Assembly (NCBI GenBank): GCA_032358255.1
Contig: JAULBX010013762.1
Location: 33,850-97,849, forward strand
DNA length: 64,000 nt
Reading direction: 5' to 3'
DNA from: Heterotrichella gracilis
Lineage: Eukaryota > Sar > Xanthophyceae > Tribonematales > Xanthonemataceae
Shown: in pieces, positions 1 to 13,600 of the stretch
Numbering within the stretch: position 1 is the first letter of the stretch
Layout of the letters: each line of letters starts with the position of its first letter
Translations under genes and position numbers: made by a program
The notes under the pieces: generated by a model
Database searches by the model: none
What the model was told of the DNA's origin: nothing
What the model saw: the letters and a program-made list of their open reading frames with translations, nothing else

Positions 1-865
1 CTGGCCTCGTTTATGAGCAGGAACTGCGCCTCATTGGCAAACCCTGCAATGGCAGGACGTCGAGTTGGGTCCCTAAACCCGAAAATCCTATCGAGGCAAA
101 CCCTGAGGCACCACCACTTCACACTATCGAGCAGCGGGAACTGAGCCATGCTGGCAAACCCTGCCAGAGAGCATGTGGTGATCATACCCTGACCCTACAC
201 ACCCTGACACCTCATTCCTAGACACGCAAACCCTGTGACTCCCAGGCAGAGCAACTCCCAGTCCCCAGGAGGCATGCACGAGTGACACATGCTCTAATGC
301 AAGCCGCAGCCACCCGGCCCTTACCAATGGTCGCCGCATCCCTGAACCCTGAACCGGAAGCCTAAACCCGAAACAGCCTTACCTATGGTTGCCGCCTCGT
401 CCTCACTCGCTCCCCCCTCTCTCCCCTTGCCTTTCACTCCCCTCCTGCTGCCCGCGACCTGCCTCACCAGGCGGCACCGCACCCCCACCGCACCCTCCAG
501 CCAGGCGGCAGCTGCGCCCCCACCGCTGCCCTCCCCCTCCTAAATCAGCCACACCCCTTAGTTAGTCAATTAGTCCACAGACAGCCAGCTAGTTACTGTG
601 TTAAAATAACTAGTATCCCAATGAGTTTTTACATTTGGTACAATGCTAGCATTCTTGATCATCGCTCATCCCTATGATTGACACAAGTATTTGCCATAAT
701 GCAAGGACAAACATGCAGTCGCGATGGGCTTAAACCCTACACCCGCACCTGCATGCTGCACACCCTGTCTGTGCACACCCTAAACCATCCCCTACACCCT
801 ACACCCTCACCTGCATGCTGCACACCCTAAACCCTACACCCTGACCCTAAACCCTAATCCCGCAC
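1..865. other. Intronic or 3' flank of the Moco sulfurase, telomere-motif rich
   Basis: No reading frame here resembles the missing C-terminal MOSC domain, so this is probably intron. It is dense in CCCTAAA, CCCTGAA and CCCTACA variants. Two extra copies of the end of the last visible exon with its minus-strand splice donor lie near 741-780 and 806-829, sharing the core CTGCATGCTGCACAC with 866-885. At 1-180 the core GGCAAACCCTG recurs beside a GAACTG-containing segment. Confidence 0.5.
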
Positions 866-3800
866 CTGCATGCTGCACACGCTGTCCGCACACACCCGCA
901 CACGCGCCTCCCCACTTCCCATTTCCCCCACCCGCGCAATGGGGATCACCAGGGGCACCGATGCGCCTGGACAGGTGAGCGTGAGCGTGCCGTGCTGGAG
1001 GTCGATGTGTGGGGTGATGGTGGCCAGGGCAGGGCAGCGCTTTTGGGTGAGCGCCTGGCCCTGGTCATCCACCAGCGCCCACTCTCGGTCGTACAGCAGG
1101 CCGTTGGGTCCCAGGGCCCAGGAGGTGGCCTGCACCAGGATCAAATTTAGTCAGTGACGGGATGCAAAATAAAACTCCCACATCCGAATCCCACCACTTT
1201 TGCACACCATGTTCTGCTGCCCAAGGCCCGGGAGCCGACCATGCCCATTCCGGCATATGAATATTATGTTAATTGATGGCACCACCCAAACAGCCGCGCT
1301 TTGACCAGACGGCACTCTTTGGCTGGTGAAAAAACACACACATGCACACGCTTCTGGGTGTGTACCACCTCACCTGCATGGGTGCGCATGACTTCACCGG
1401 GTGCACACAAATGCTGCGCAGCACACCACACGTGTCTCGCCCCGCATCGCCCACCCCTGCCTCCTGTGTATCAGCCTCCCCCTGCACGAAGTTTACTATT
1501 GCGTTAGTGACCTGCGTAACCCAGCAACATGTCAACATCAATCAAGCTCCCAATGGCACTGTATTATTTAGAATATTTTCCTAAGCCTCGCGCTGTGCAA
1601 ACACCTCAGCCGGCTCAAAGTATTTCTCCACACACCTATACCCTAACCCCTAAACCCTGCTCCCTCCTACCTGCACAAAGTACTTCTCCACAAACCGCAG
1701 CACCGCGCGCGCATCCTCAAACGCGGACATGTAGCCAAAGGACACCCGCACAGCGCCCGTGGGAACCCCATCGATGACGTCATTGTCGTCCCAACACACG
1801 TGCCCCGCAGCGTGATGCTCCCGTAAATCATGGGCACTGAGTCCCAGGGCGGACGCGCATGCGCCTGGGTTGCAGAAGCAGCCGGTGCGCAGGCGCAGGT
1901 TGCACAGGCCAGCCAGCTTCTCCACCTCCCTGCAGGGGTTTGGGGATTAGGGTTTAGGGTTGCAGAAGCAGCCGGTGCGCAGGCGCAGGTTGCACAGGCC
2001 AGCAAGCTTCCCAACCTCCCTGCAGTGGCATTTAAATGGCGGTTAAGGGGAGTGACGGCAGCGGTGCTGTAATTGGGGGGGCAAGGGGGCTGCAGGCGGG
2101 GGTGCAGCAGGGTAGTGGTGTGTGGGGTAGGGGGCAACTGCATTCCTCTTTTTTCTTCTATATAAGCCATAATCTCCATGCAGTTGCTATAAGTGTGCTT
2201 CACTGGTATCGTGCGTGCCCTGCAGCCATTAATGGGTGTGTGAACTCATTATCTGCGTTTGAGCCCCTCTCCCCTCCTTACCTGTAGCCCACAAAGCTGC
2301 CGTTTGGCCTCATGAGGTTGAACGTCACCACAGGGCCCTGGCCCACCGCACCCCCAAACACAGGCTCATGGTCTCTGGGTGGGCTGCGCACAAACCCCTC
2401 GCCAGGTGCCCCCTGACCATGCTGCCAATCATGAGACTGATCATGTGATTGGCCGCTGTGGCTAGGCTGCGCCACCTGGCCCACAGGCAGTTCCCGGACC
2501 CTAGCCGAGGGTACCTCAGCCAGCTCCTGAACCCTAGCCAACGGCGCGTCAGGCGCCGCCAAGTGCCTGCTGGGTGTGTGGAAAGGGGTGCTCCCACCTC
2601 CACACCCTCCCGCTCCGCTTAGTGGCGCCCTCCCATTGTGCGCCGCCCCCCGGAGGCTGCCCTGCCCCTGGGATGGGTTCAGGGGCAGCTTGCGCCTGTG
2701 TTGAAGCACCGCCAGCCTGCGGCGCGCGTTGGCCGTGGGGCCATCCCCATCCAGGGAGCCGCCCGATGCGTCTGTGCATGTGCTGAGCGGGGATCCCGGG
2801 ATGGAGCGGTCACCAGGCGCGCACGCACCTACATACACACAGGCTGTGCTTACTGGCTGCCCTGTATCCTTATTTGTCCCGGGGACCCACTTATGCATCT
2901 ATGCTGAAGGTCTTAGCAAGCAGGTAGCCTGGGATGCAGCAACACACACTCACAAAGCACACACTGGAAAATTATGAAAACTCAATGACTGATATAATTT
3001 GGAATTTACACAACTACTTTCAACTCTAAAAATCACAGTGGGTATGGCAACAGTCTGCTGCAGCATATTTTTGCAGTGTTGCACGCAAACACCATTGGCG
3101 CACTGCCATTGCACCCGTAATGCATGCAACCCTGGTGTGTAGCAACCCACCTGACTGGCTGGCACAGCTGCTGGATGACAGGCGGCCAAGGTGTGGGGGC
3201 TCAAAAGGGCCGCTTGCCGCACAGCTGCCGCTGCTTGAGGCGCTATCAGGCAGGCAGGGCTGCCCATGAGCCATGGCAAATGACCCTGGTGCGGATGCGT
3301 CCACATGAGGCGGCAAACGCTGTTGCTGCAGTTGCTCAGAGCCCGGCCTTGATGAGGCTGATGCAGACGCCTCATTGTGTGCTGACACATGCTGTTGGTG
3401 CTGCAATTGCCCAGAGCCTGAGCGCATCGGCTGGCTTTCAAGTGCGCCACCTGGTATATGCTGGTGGCTTTCAGCGGCGCAATCCGATGGCTGCTGGTGG
3501 CTTTCAGCAGCACCATCTGATTGCTGCTGGTGGCTGCGCTGTGATGGAGATGGCACCTGGCCGTGGCGCAGCGCGGCGTTGTACAGGATGCACACCGGCT
3601 GGCCGTTGTGGTGCGCCAGGGCTGCCAGCTCATCGCTCAAATACCTGCACCACATGCACTGGGGATTCTTGATACGCAATACATCGATACGAAAAAAATG
3701 TGGACTTTGCTTTCTACATATGCTTGGCTTCCCATTCACAGTAGGGAGGCCAGTGGGGAACCACCATCTGGCCAGGGACCAAACCCACACCCACAAGCGA

Positions 3801-6800
3801 CCACTTGAGTCCAGGCCACGTTCCAGCACCATTGAGCAGGCCATGGGTGGTGGGGGACCACGCACCGCGTGAGGGAGCGCGTGTGGGGCGCAATGGCGGG
3901 GAAGCCACCCAGCGCCGCCAGCTGTCGGAATCCATGTGGGAGCGCAGCCACGCCCAGGTAGTGGCTGGTGCCGTCCTCAAACCCGGCCTCGCCAGGGCGC
4001 TTGCTGCAGCATAACAATAATCATTACTGCTTGATTCAATGGGGGCAGGCTGGGTTCACACCAGGGGATAGAATCGCAAGTTGGTGGATCCAACATTGCA
4101 AAGGGGTGAGGACACGGAATGATCAAAAGTGGTATAAGCAGCGCCAGGACAGAGTCAAGTGGCACAAGAATGTGCATGGCTGTCTGCTAATCTGGCTGTA
4201 CTGGTGGAATGCTCTAGTTAGCTAACTACATTCATTGGTTATGAAAGCCCCAGAGCAGACCTAAAGTAGGGTTCCTTGCTCGCCATGAACAAGTGGGATG
4301 GTGTCCATGCCTTTGTGTACAAGTGGCAGGGGTGCGTGCGTGCGTGCATGTGGACGTGGCTGTCTGCCGCCATGATATGATATAATTTGATAACAAAACT
4401 TTAACAAAATGCCAACAAAAAATTCATTGTTTTTGTAGTTTGCGTACATGTGGAAGTGGCTGTCTGCCGCCGACACCTCCACAGTGCCCCCTCCAAAATA
4501 GGCCTTGTCCAGTACGGGCATGGCGGCCTTGCCCACCAGCAGCGCACCCAGGCCGCTGGGGTAGCCAAACATCTGCAACAAGGTGCTTGTCAGCAGAAGC
4601 AGCAGGGGACCCAAACAGAAGGCATGGCAACCTAACCGTCTGCACCTCAAAGTACATCCAGTACCACATGATTAATCAGATCAGCACTCTGATGCACTGG
4701 CATGCACGTGCCATGCGCACATGCGTGCGTGGAACTTCAGACCTCCTGGCACTGTTGTAAGCATGGACAGATGCTCGCATAATGTGCGCACTGATGAGCT
4801 TATTGCTATACCTTGTAATAGGACAGCACCACGAAATCTGCCGGAAATGCCGTCAGATCCGGGGGGCTGGTCCCGCAGGCCTTGGCAGCATCCAGCACCA
4901 CATGCCATTGAATATTTGGCGGGGATGCAGAACTGGGATTGATGGCCCCAGATTGTATCTGGGTGATCCACTGGGGATCGTACTGCACGCCGCTGAAGTT
5001 GGATTCCAGGGGGAAAGCAAATAGCGAATGGGGCTGCCCTGGTGATGACACGTGGCGGTGGGCGCCATGTGAGAAGCGCATGGGAGCACAGCAGGGCTGC
5101 AACGTTGGTGGTCCTGCAGGAGAGAAAAAACTTCTCGTGTTGCGACAACAGAGCTAGCATCTAGCAGGTGGGAAATAATTTACAATTTGCATAAATCTCA
5201 GCCATTTTTGGACACTAAAACATCCTCAAGGTTAAGGTGAATCGACAGGAAAACGAAATGACTTCAAAAAATGGAGGTTCTAGTGCACTAGTCCAGGTAG
5301 CGCGATCCCTCCCCGCCCTCCTCCCACCTTTCCTACCTGCTCCACCCCCCTGCCTTGCCTCCACCGGCAGCGCCTGCGCCCCCCGCTGCATGGCCACCTC
5401 CCGCACCCCCACGCAGCTGTTGTGGTTGTCAACCAGGTAGGCGAAGCAGCTGGCGGGAGTCCAGGGAAAGGCATCTGCAAGCAGCTTCAGGGCGCCTGCA
5501 CAGGGAATGGGAAGAGAAGGCATGGATGGAAATTTCATCATGAAATCCCCAAATGACATGCTAAAGTGTTTGGGAGAAAACGGTGTGCTAGGCCAACCCA
5601 CGACCACAAGGATTAGACTTTCTACTGTGCATCTATTCAGTTTTCCCATTGACATACTGTAGCAGAACCAGGACGGGGTTACCGTGGCACAAGCTGGCGC
5701 AAGGCTGGCTGCTCACCCTAAACTCCAAACCCTAAACCCTACTCCCAGCGGCGCAAGCTGGTGCAAAGCTTTGTGCTCACCTGGCAGCACTGCCAGAATG
5801 CAAGTAACTAGATGCACAGTGCTGGACCCCTGCATACCTGTGGCGCCCGACGTGAAAATGCAGTGGTAGTCCTGGGCGCTGGTGTTGCAGGCCTGAAGGG
5901 TCAGCTCCCGCGCCTGTGCCTCTGGCCCCCCACCAGCCGGGGCCTGCTGGCTGTGGGGGTTGCCGTGCACGCGCACTGCCAGCTCCTGCAGGGGCGTGCA
6001 AGGTGGCTGTGGGTGCAGTGGCCAGGGGGTGTGCAATAGTGGTGCAATGGGCAATGTCACGAAATGTGGTGCTAGGCGCTGTGTGCATGTGCCTAACTTC
6101 AGGGTCAATTCCATAGCCTTGGATCAGTGCTAATGCAGTAGCAATGTGCACCACTGGCATTTTTGCAAAGCAGAGGACGCATGTACAGGCGTGTGAATCC
6201 CGCACAGTGGCGGTACCAGTAAACACCTTGGTATGCCTCTACTGGCCCTCTCCAAAGCGAGCCGATGTGAAGCCTATGTGGCTGTTGTCTGCCCTCACCT
6301 GAAACACCTGCCGTATCTGGCTCTCAGAGTAGAGCGTGGCGCCCGCGTGGTCCACATACACACACTGCTGCAACCGGCTGAACTCCTGTGCGCGAAGGGC
6401 GTCAATGGTGCCCCCATACCCGTAGCCTGTTTGGCCGTAACGGGCCAGGAATGCCTGCTTGGCTGCTGAGTGCTCAGTGCCTGCCCTTGGTTGCTGGGTG
6501 GTGGTGACAGGAGCACCGGTATGGTGCGCTGGCACGGGTTTAGAAGGCGGGTGGGGTTTGTGGCCAGCTAGGTTGGAAACTGCAAGCGAGGGCAACAAAA
6601 CTCTGACGCAGAAGGCAACGACACATGTGTGCATTACAGACTGGAAATGTTGCACCACCGTCGAGGTTCCTTCCTAGGTGCAACTCTCAGACTGAGGGTT
6701 AAAGCTTTGTAATATAACCAGCATGGAATATGCATGCATGCAGATGCATGCATATAGACACAACCTCACAAGGTTGGTTGACAGTGCACACCAGCCTGCG

Positions 6801-6988
6801 CGGTTAAAATAGGATTATATCAAAGGTTTGCTACACAAGTAAAGCACACCAGGTGCTATTACAGCTGGGTTAAAACTAGGTTATCTACCTCTCGTAATCC
6901 ACAGCAGGGTCTCCAGCGCTGCCCTCCAAAGCCACAACGACAACACCACCGGCCAGAAGGCAACCTGTATAGCTACCAAGACCCCCAT
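866..6988 (-). CDS. MOCOS: Molybdenum cofactor sulfurase (ABA3/MOCOS type), 3' end beyond the window
   Basis: Transfers sulfur from L-cysteine to the Mo cofactor of xanthine dehydrogenase and aldehyde oxidase (family knowledge). Exons read on minus: 6889-6988, 6299-6579, 5838-5985, 5337-5495, 4812-5113, 4448-4572, 3866-4003, 3557-3644, one ending at 2282, 1671-1929, 1374-1511, 866-1129. Phases agree throughout. The class V aminotransferase domain shows YVDHAGATLYS, GNPHSQ and FTSGATGALKLLADAFPW. The PLP lysine sits in SYYKMFGYPSGLGALLVG, the FEDGTSHYLG block follows, and the catalytic cysteine motif is RTGCFCNPGAC. The MOSC N-terminal barrel follows (SICVHPVKSC; GLLYDREWALVDDQG). The remaining MOSC domain must lie left of position 1. 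Exon 1 encodes a hydrophobic, Trp-rich N terminus (about 33 residues) that looks like a membrane anchor; it is an inference from phase and start codon. The acceptor of the exon ending at 2282 is uncertain: 2340 gives the family-like length, while the open frame runs to about 2830. Confidence 0.9.
1937..2030 (-). repeat. Partial duplicate of sulfurase exon 1671-1929 joined by telomere-like filler
   Basis: A second copy of the acceptor and first ~55 nt of the exon (the part coding for LAGLCNLRLRTGCFCNP) lies directly upstream of the real exon on minus. The copy stops inside the codons for Asn-Pro (AACCC) and continues as CCCTAAACCCTAATCCCC before the real acceptor. The breakpoint coincides with AACCC microhomology. 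Confidence 0.8.
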
Positions 6989-7603
6989 TTGGGCAAGCCT
7001 ATACCATCAGTTAGCAGTGGCTGTTCATACGGTCTGAGGGGACTGCCAGCTGTGCTCAAGCCACTTTGGACAACCAATACGATTTTCGACAACTCGTTCC
7101 CTAAAAAGACAGTTGACCCCACCGTGGGCCATTTTAGGGTGCGGAGTTGGGGTCAAGAGCAGTTGGAAGTGGCGTAAAAAGCTTGCCACGGTTGCCAAGC
7201 CACGCAAATGTTTAGGGTTCTAGTATTAGGGTTCCATCCTCCCCACTGGGTCAGTCACACTTTCGGTGCTAGCCTAGCAGCTAGGCTGTCGAGCAAAGTT
7301 GGTCAAAACGTTGCTTTGCACCGTGTGCTGGTTGCCTTAATCGTGTGCTTGTGCCAGGGGCTCGACGTATTGAAGGGCACACCGGTCGAGTCGCCTGCCC
7401 AGCGCACAGGAGGCAAACAGCTGGTCTCGCTGGCAGCATGTTTCGTATGCCCAGGCTCGGCAAATCTTCTTTCAATGCGGCGTAAGGAGCTGGAGTGAAA
7501 GTGGGTACTCTCATCGAAGAGATTTTGCGCCGTAGCTTCGGTGCTATTTTGGCAACCGCCCAACAGCCCAGTTCATTACACAGCTGGGAACCCATCGACC
7601 ATC
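6989..7603. promoter_or_regulatory. Head-to-head intergenic region between Moco sulfurase and OSCA-like gene
   Basis: The 615 bp between the two divergent start codons must hold both promoters. I see no convincing TATA box or known element. ORFs here are short and unlike any family I recognise. Confidence 0.45.
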
Positions 7604-10600
7604 ATGGCCACCTCAACCCAAGACTTCTTCGTGGCAGTGGGTATCAACGCCATAGCCGGCCTGATATTCGCCATCTTGCTCAGCGTGTTCTCTTGGACGA
7701 CTTCGTTGAGCAAGTTCTTCGTCCCGAAGAGGTAAAGGAGTACCACATGGCCTTCATGTTGCTTGGAGCACCCACATGCGATGCAGTGTCAAAGTAAGTC
7801 TATCCCCACTGCAGTCTATCGACTTCGGGGCCAAAGCCACACCCCATCCCCAAGTACCCCTTGGGCTGGATACCAGCAGTGGCAAAGCATAACGAGGGCG
7901 ATTACATCCGGCTGTCAGGCTTTGACTCTGCTATGTACATACGGACGTTGTGGCTAGGTACGTTTCCATTACTTCGTTCAAGCTGAGCCTGAGTGGTCTT
8001 CACCAACCACAGCAGTACGGGGGCTTGTCTGTTCTGTGCACATTCAGTGAGCTATGCAGTGTACTGACCTTGGCCCCTGCCGTGTGTCAGGGCTCAAGAT
8101 GTTTTCGGTGGTGACGTTCCTCAGCTGTGCTATCATACTGCCCATCAATATGACGGTAAGTGGAGCACCTACACCTTTCCCCAACGCACATAATTGTGTC
8201 CTCAGAGTGTTGTTGGGCCAGATCTTTGCTGCCTGCACCTCCAAAAGCTGCATACTAGGGAGTGTGTCATGGTGCTTGTACAACTGGAACAGCTTGTACA
8301 GCTTGTACAACTGGAAACTGCTCAACTGTGGAGTGTGTCATGGTGCCACGAGGGCCAATGACAGCCAAGCGCACTGGTTGTAGGGTGGCGAGGTGGACAA
8401 GCTCATGGCGGTGCAAGACATCCCCGGCAACTTCACCTACTGGGTCCCGCCCCCACCGCCCCCGGTACCCGCCCCACCCAAAGGCGAAGGGGACCCCCCA
8501 TCGCTCCCCGAGGCAACAGCAACCACCTTCACAACGGTGAGTGAACCATGGAGCTAGTGAGTTGCTTCCCTGCCAGGAGTATGGCCAGGGTTGGCGGCCG
8601 CCCTTGCACAGCATGCGCCACCCAGCTCTGCCTCGTCATGCCTTGCACCTGCATTGCAGGACCCTGCTCCTGTCCACCTTGGTCTCTACGGTTCCATGGG
8701 TCATCATGCATGCTCAAACCCAGGAGCTCTACGAGCCCATCCCCACAGCCCCCTCCTCATGCTACACCTCTACCCATGGCCCTGCACCATTGCACGCGTC
8801 ACCACGCACGCTGCGCTGCACCGCAGGCGCCAGAGTTTTACGAGCCTGTGCCCACCGCCCCCCCTGGCCTGGTGTGGTGGCAGTACAAGGACGATGTGCC
8901 TCCCCTCCCAGACCCAGCCACCTTCTTCAACAACGCCTCCTACTCCCAGTGGGGCTGGCGCTACGACCCAGCCTACCAAGCCAGTGACTACCAATTCACC
9001 GGCCTGGACAAGGTGGGCGTGGTTAGGGTTCAGGGTTAAAGATTAGGGTTTCAGAATGGCAATGGCGGTCCTGCAGCAGCTGCGGGTGGAAGTGTGAGGG
9101 GGTGGTGCTGTGGTTTGCAGCATGTGCAAGCCAGGAGTGCTTGGCGTGCGGCCACGGTTGGTGGATGCACTCTGCGGGGCCCACACATATTTGTAAGCGT
9201 AATTGAATGATTTATACGCGTGCCTCTGACCCCCTGTGGCCCCCCTGCAGACCACGCTGGCCAACATCTCCAACGGCAGCCCCCGCCTGTACGCGCACTC
9301 AATCATCACATGGGTCATCACGCTCATCCTGTTCAAGGTGGGAACCATAGGCCGTCCTTTTTAGTTGTCAGAGCAGCTGCTGCTCTGCCGCCTTGGAACC
9401 CAAATCATACCATGTCCATCCTGCATGCCATTGGCGGCAATTTCAAACCTGTGCAAGTGATGTGGAGCAACTGAGTTCATTCTGCATGCCACTTATGCAG
9501 CGAAATTGCACACCGATGCAGATGGTATGATTCAATTCAGTTCATTTCTGCATGCCACTGGTAGCATGTTCCATATGTAATAGTCAGGCGGAGTCACGCT
9601 GTCCAAGCATAGGCACCTCCTGCCTTTCCGGTTGCCTGTTTGGTTTCTAGAGCACCCCCTAAAAACCCTGCAAATTGGGAAACCCTAAACAAGCGGCGTG
9701 CCTCACCCCTGCAGATGCTGTGGAGCTTCAATGGCGAGGCCGTCCAGTTCCGCATCAACTACCTCATGCAGGTGCCCAAGGGCGCGGAGTCGCACACCGT
9801 GCTGGTGAGCGACATCCCCGGGATCAAGTGGNNNNNNNNNNNNNNNNNNNNNNNNNNNNNNNNNNNNNNNNNNNNNNNNNNNNNNNNNNNNNNNNNNNNN
9901 NNNNNNNNNNNNNNNNNNNNNNNNNNNNNNNGGGACCATACCCCAGCGACTGGACAGCAACGCGCTGCAGTTCCTGCCAAAATGCCTGCAGCGGCGGCTG
10001 CGCAGGTAGGGTGGTGGTGGTGGGCGCTGGGGTCAAGGCATGTTGAACGGGGCATGGACTGCATGGACTTGATGAGCATTGCATGCAAAAAACATGTTTT
10101 ACTCCAAAGCTGTGAGCAACATCCCGGGGATTAAGTGGGGGACCATACCCCAGCGACTGGACAGCAACGCGCTGCAGTTCCTGCCAAAATGCCTGCAGCG
10201 GCGGCTGCGCAGGTAATGGTGGTGGGTATTGGTGGCTAGGGGTGTTGAGTGGAGGATGGACTGCATGGCCTTGGTAAGCATTCCATGCAAAACACATGTC
10301 CCCCTGAGTCACCTAGTGTGCCTTAATGCGGGGATCTAGTACCTAGCAATGCACTAGGGGATGCAATCCAACAGATTTGGTTCCCCTCCCTGCTCCTTAG
10401 GTATGCGCAGCACGGCTCGGGCAAGTTCACCCAGGGGGTTGGTGCCGCCAAGGAGGGGATGGCAGCAGTGGGGACCAAGCTGGCGGGGGTGGGCAAGGGG
10501 GCAGTGGAGTGGGTGAGGCACAGCAGGGGGGGAAGCAAGAAGGAGGAGCTGGGTGGAGAGAAGGGGGCAGCGGGCAGCGCGGGGGTGGTCAGGAGCACCA

Positions 10601-13600
10601 ATGGGGAAGTTTCAGGGGAGGAAAACGGAGAGGGGAGCAAAGGGGGGACGTTTTTCAGCGCCAGCGAGGAGGTTCCGGGGGAGGAGGGAGAGGGGACCAA
10701 GGGGGAGTTCAGCCGCAGCGGGACCCTGAGGCGCATCGCCAAGCGCGAGGGTGGGGTGTGGGCTCGGGCGGAGAAGAAACTTGCGGAGGGGTGCAGTGTG
10801 CCACAGGTGGGTGGGTGTGGGGGGGCTGTTTCATCATGATTTTAATCTATTTTGTGTGGGGGGGTTGCGGGTGGCGGGGTAGGATTACACTTCCAAAGTG
10901 GCTGTATTCGCTGGGATGCATGTGGCTGATTAACAAGAAGCTTGCGGAGGGGTGTAGCATGCTACTAGTGGGGGTGTGAGGTGTGCCGGTGGCAGGATTA
11001 CCTGGCATGCCATTTACAAACTTTGGGGATATCTACAGTGCCTGGTAGCCCCAGACTCCATGCATATATGATGTCAGCTGTACCACCCAATGTGTGATGT
11101 ACGGTATGGTCCTGCCAAGGCATGGGGCAGTATATAGATAAAATAGCACTCGGAACTATTTTACTGCTGCTATTCTGCCTGCTGACCACTGCCACGTGTC
11201 GCGCAGCTGGTTGCCGAGCAATTTGAGAGCGTGCTGGGCGAGAAGGTATCGAGCGTGCAGGTGGTGTACGATACGTCCACCCTGGACGCCCTGGTGGCGC
11301 AGTATGAGGGGGTGAAAGGGGACATGGATGACCTAGTCAACCACTACGAGGCGCTCAAGGCCAAGGGGAAGAAGATAAAGAGGAAAATGGTGGGTCAACC
11401 TAAACCCTAATTAAACCCTAAACCCTGGATGACCTGGTCAACCACTGCGAGGCGCTCAAGGCCAAGGGGACGAAGATAAAGAGGAAAATGGTGGGTCAAC
11501 CTAAACCCTAAACCTTAAACCCTAGATGATCTTGTGAGCCATTGCGAGGCGCTCAAGGCCAAGAGGAAGAAGGCAAAGAGGGAAAGAGGGTGGATGGGGA
11601 AGGGCCATGCTTGTGCAGCATGGGGTCAAATTGAATGTATCTCATACAATTTGACCCTGGGCATGGTTAGTTAGTTAGTTAATTACATGCATTCCAGCAA
11701 TACAGCCAGATTAGCAGTCGGTCTTGCATATGCGGCGCCACGCAGCTCTTTCCTGGCACTGTCTGAACCACTGATTGATCCCACGCGACTTGAGGTCCTG
11801 CTGGAGTAAGTCAGCCCATGTGGCCCTTGGCTTACCTACCCCCTTGGCCCCCTCTACCCTACCAAACACCATACATTTAGGAACCCTATCGTCTGATAAA
11901 CGTCCACCCCATGACCCCATGGTATAAGTATGCAATGCCCCAATGGTATAAGTATGCGATATCATTTTATTGCATTACAGACCCCTGCCTCTGCCACCCC
12001 CCGCACCCCCACCCCCCCACACCACTCCCCCATCCCACAGCTGCGGCTGCTGCCGGTCAAGTACGGGTCCTGGGGCACCGAGCGCTACGGCTCCGCCCCC
12101 TGCCAGGTGGATGCGCTGCAGTTCTACTGCGCGCGGCTACAACACCTGTGTGCCGAGGTGGAGGAGGAGCAGGTCAACGCGAAGCAGAAGGCGCGGCCCG
12201 CCGCGTTTGTGACGTTCGAGTGCGTGCGGGGGGCTGGGGGTGCATGGGAAGTTGCCTTGCATGGGGAAATGCCTTGGCCATCGAGAAGGAGCATGCTTTA
12301 ATGGTATCGGCATGCAGCGTGTATGACGCGTAGCGCATTGGTGATCGATCACAAAGCAGTTTGCACTTGTGCATGTGCCTTGTCGCCATTTGGTTGCTGG
12401 CACTTGCAAGACCTTGCAAGGGTAATCCGCTGTCCCCAGTGGACTGCTATGCGATGGCCGGGGCTGATGCTGATGCACCCCACATGTATCACACCCACCC
12501 ATCCCTTGCGCAGGTCCCGCCGCGCGCAGGCCATTGCCGGCACCGCCATGCTCACCCACGACCTCAGCACATGGCGCACGTCACCGGCGCCGGGGCCTGA
12601 GGAGGTGGTGTGGCCTAACCTGGGGTGAGCATTTGGTACATGGGCAGGACATGTGTGTTGGGTTGGTTGTCCATGGGAGGCGCCTGTTGCGTCACGCCAC
12701 AGGATGGAATGCTCCTTGTTTCCCAGGCCTGGCGCGCCAATTCCTCGTCTATATATGAATTCTTTCTTTCTAGAGCACCTCCAAACTGTTGTCCACCCCC
12801 TGATGCGACAACCGCTTGTTCTGTATACAGTTAGTTGCATGAAATTATTTCCTATCCAAATGTGTTGCAACAGTACACACCGTAAATTTGTGCCGTATAA
12901 ATTACATATAAGTTTGTTATAATATATGCACGATGCAAGCTGCGCCACTTGCGCCAGGAAGAGAGCGCCTGTATGGCAATGGTCGATAGATTTCTTTTGT
13001 GATTCAATTCTTTCTTTTATTACACTTCTAGCACCTCACACCTCACAGGCTGCGCCACTGGGAGCGGCTGCTGCGCAGCGTGATCATCGGCGTGCTGTTC
13101 ACCGTCATGACCTTCACATTCATCTTCCCGGTGGCAGCCATCCAGGGCATCATCAGCTCGGTCAGCTGGCTCAACGTGAGCGGGATACCCGTGGTCAGCT
13201 CATTTGTGTCGGCCATGCTGCCAGGTACGCTGGCGCACCCACAGCTGTGACCAAAACCCTAATACCTAAACCCTAAACAGGCTGGCTCAATGTGAGCGGG
13301 ATACCCGTGGTCAGCTCATTCGTGTCGGCCATGCTGCCAGGTGCGCTGGTACATGCAGGGATGTAGGGTTTAGGGTTTAGGATACATTGCAGCAGCTGCA
13401 GTGACGCTGATGCCCATCTACCATTGCAGTTGTAAGCCAGCCTGTCAAGATTGTGCCATATGATCAGGTCAGGGAACTGGCTATCATCTGCGGGGCGCCA
13501 TAATTTCCCATGGGGCTGCTGAAACCCTGGGCGTGGATCTAGGGGTCAGGGTTTCCGTAGAGCTTTCGCGGCTCTTGACATTCTGCTCACCCAACCCCTC

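Noticed and set aside
1-865. True chromosome end (telomere)
   Set aside because: CCCTAAA motifs are short, degenerate and spread through the entire window inside genes, with no long uniform array.
1529-2203. Pro- and Ala-rich plus-strand ORFs over the sulfurase
   Set aside because: They are shadows of the minus-strand exons and repeats; composition tracks GC bias and no family is recognised.
8660-8760. Extra OSCA transmembrane exon (LLLSTLVSTVPWVIMHAQ frame)
   Set aside because: The segment ends in ELYEPIPTAP, a copy of the start of exon 8827-9012 (EFYEPVPTAP), and exon phases join perfectly without it. The hydrophobic look is coincidental.
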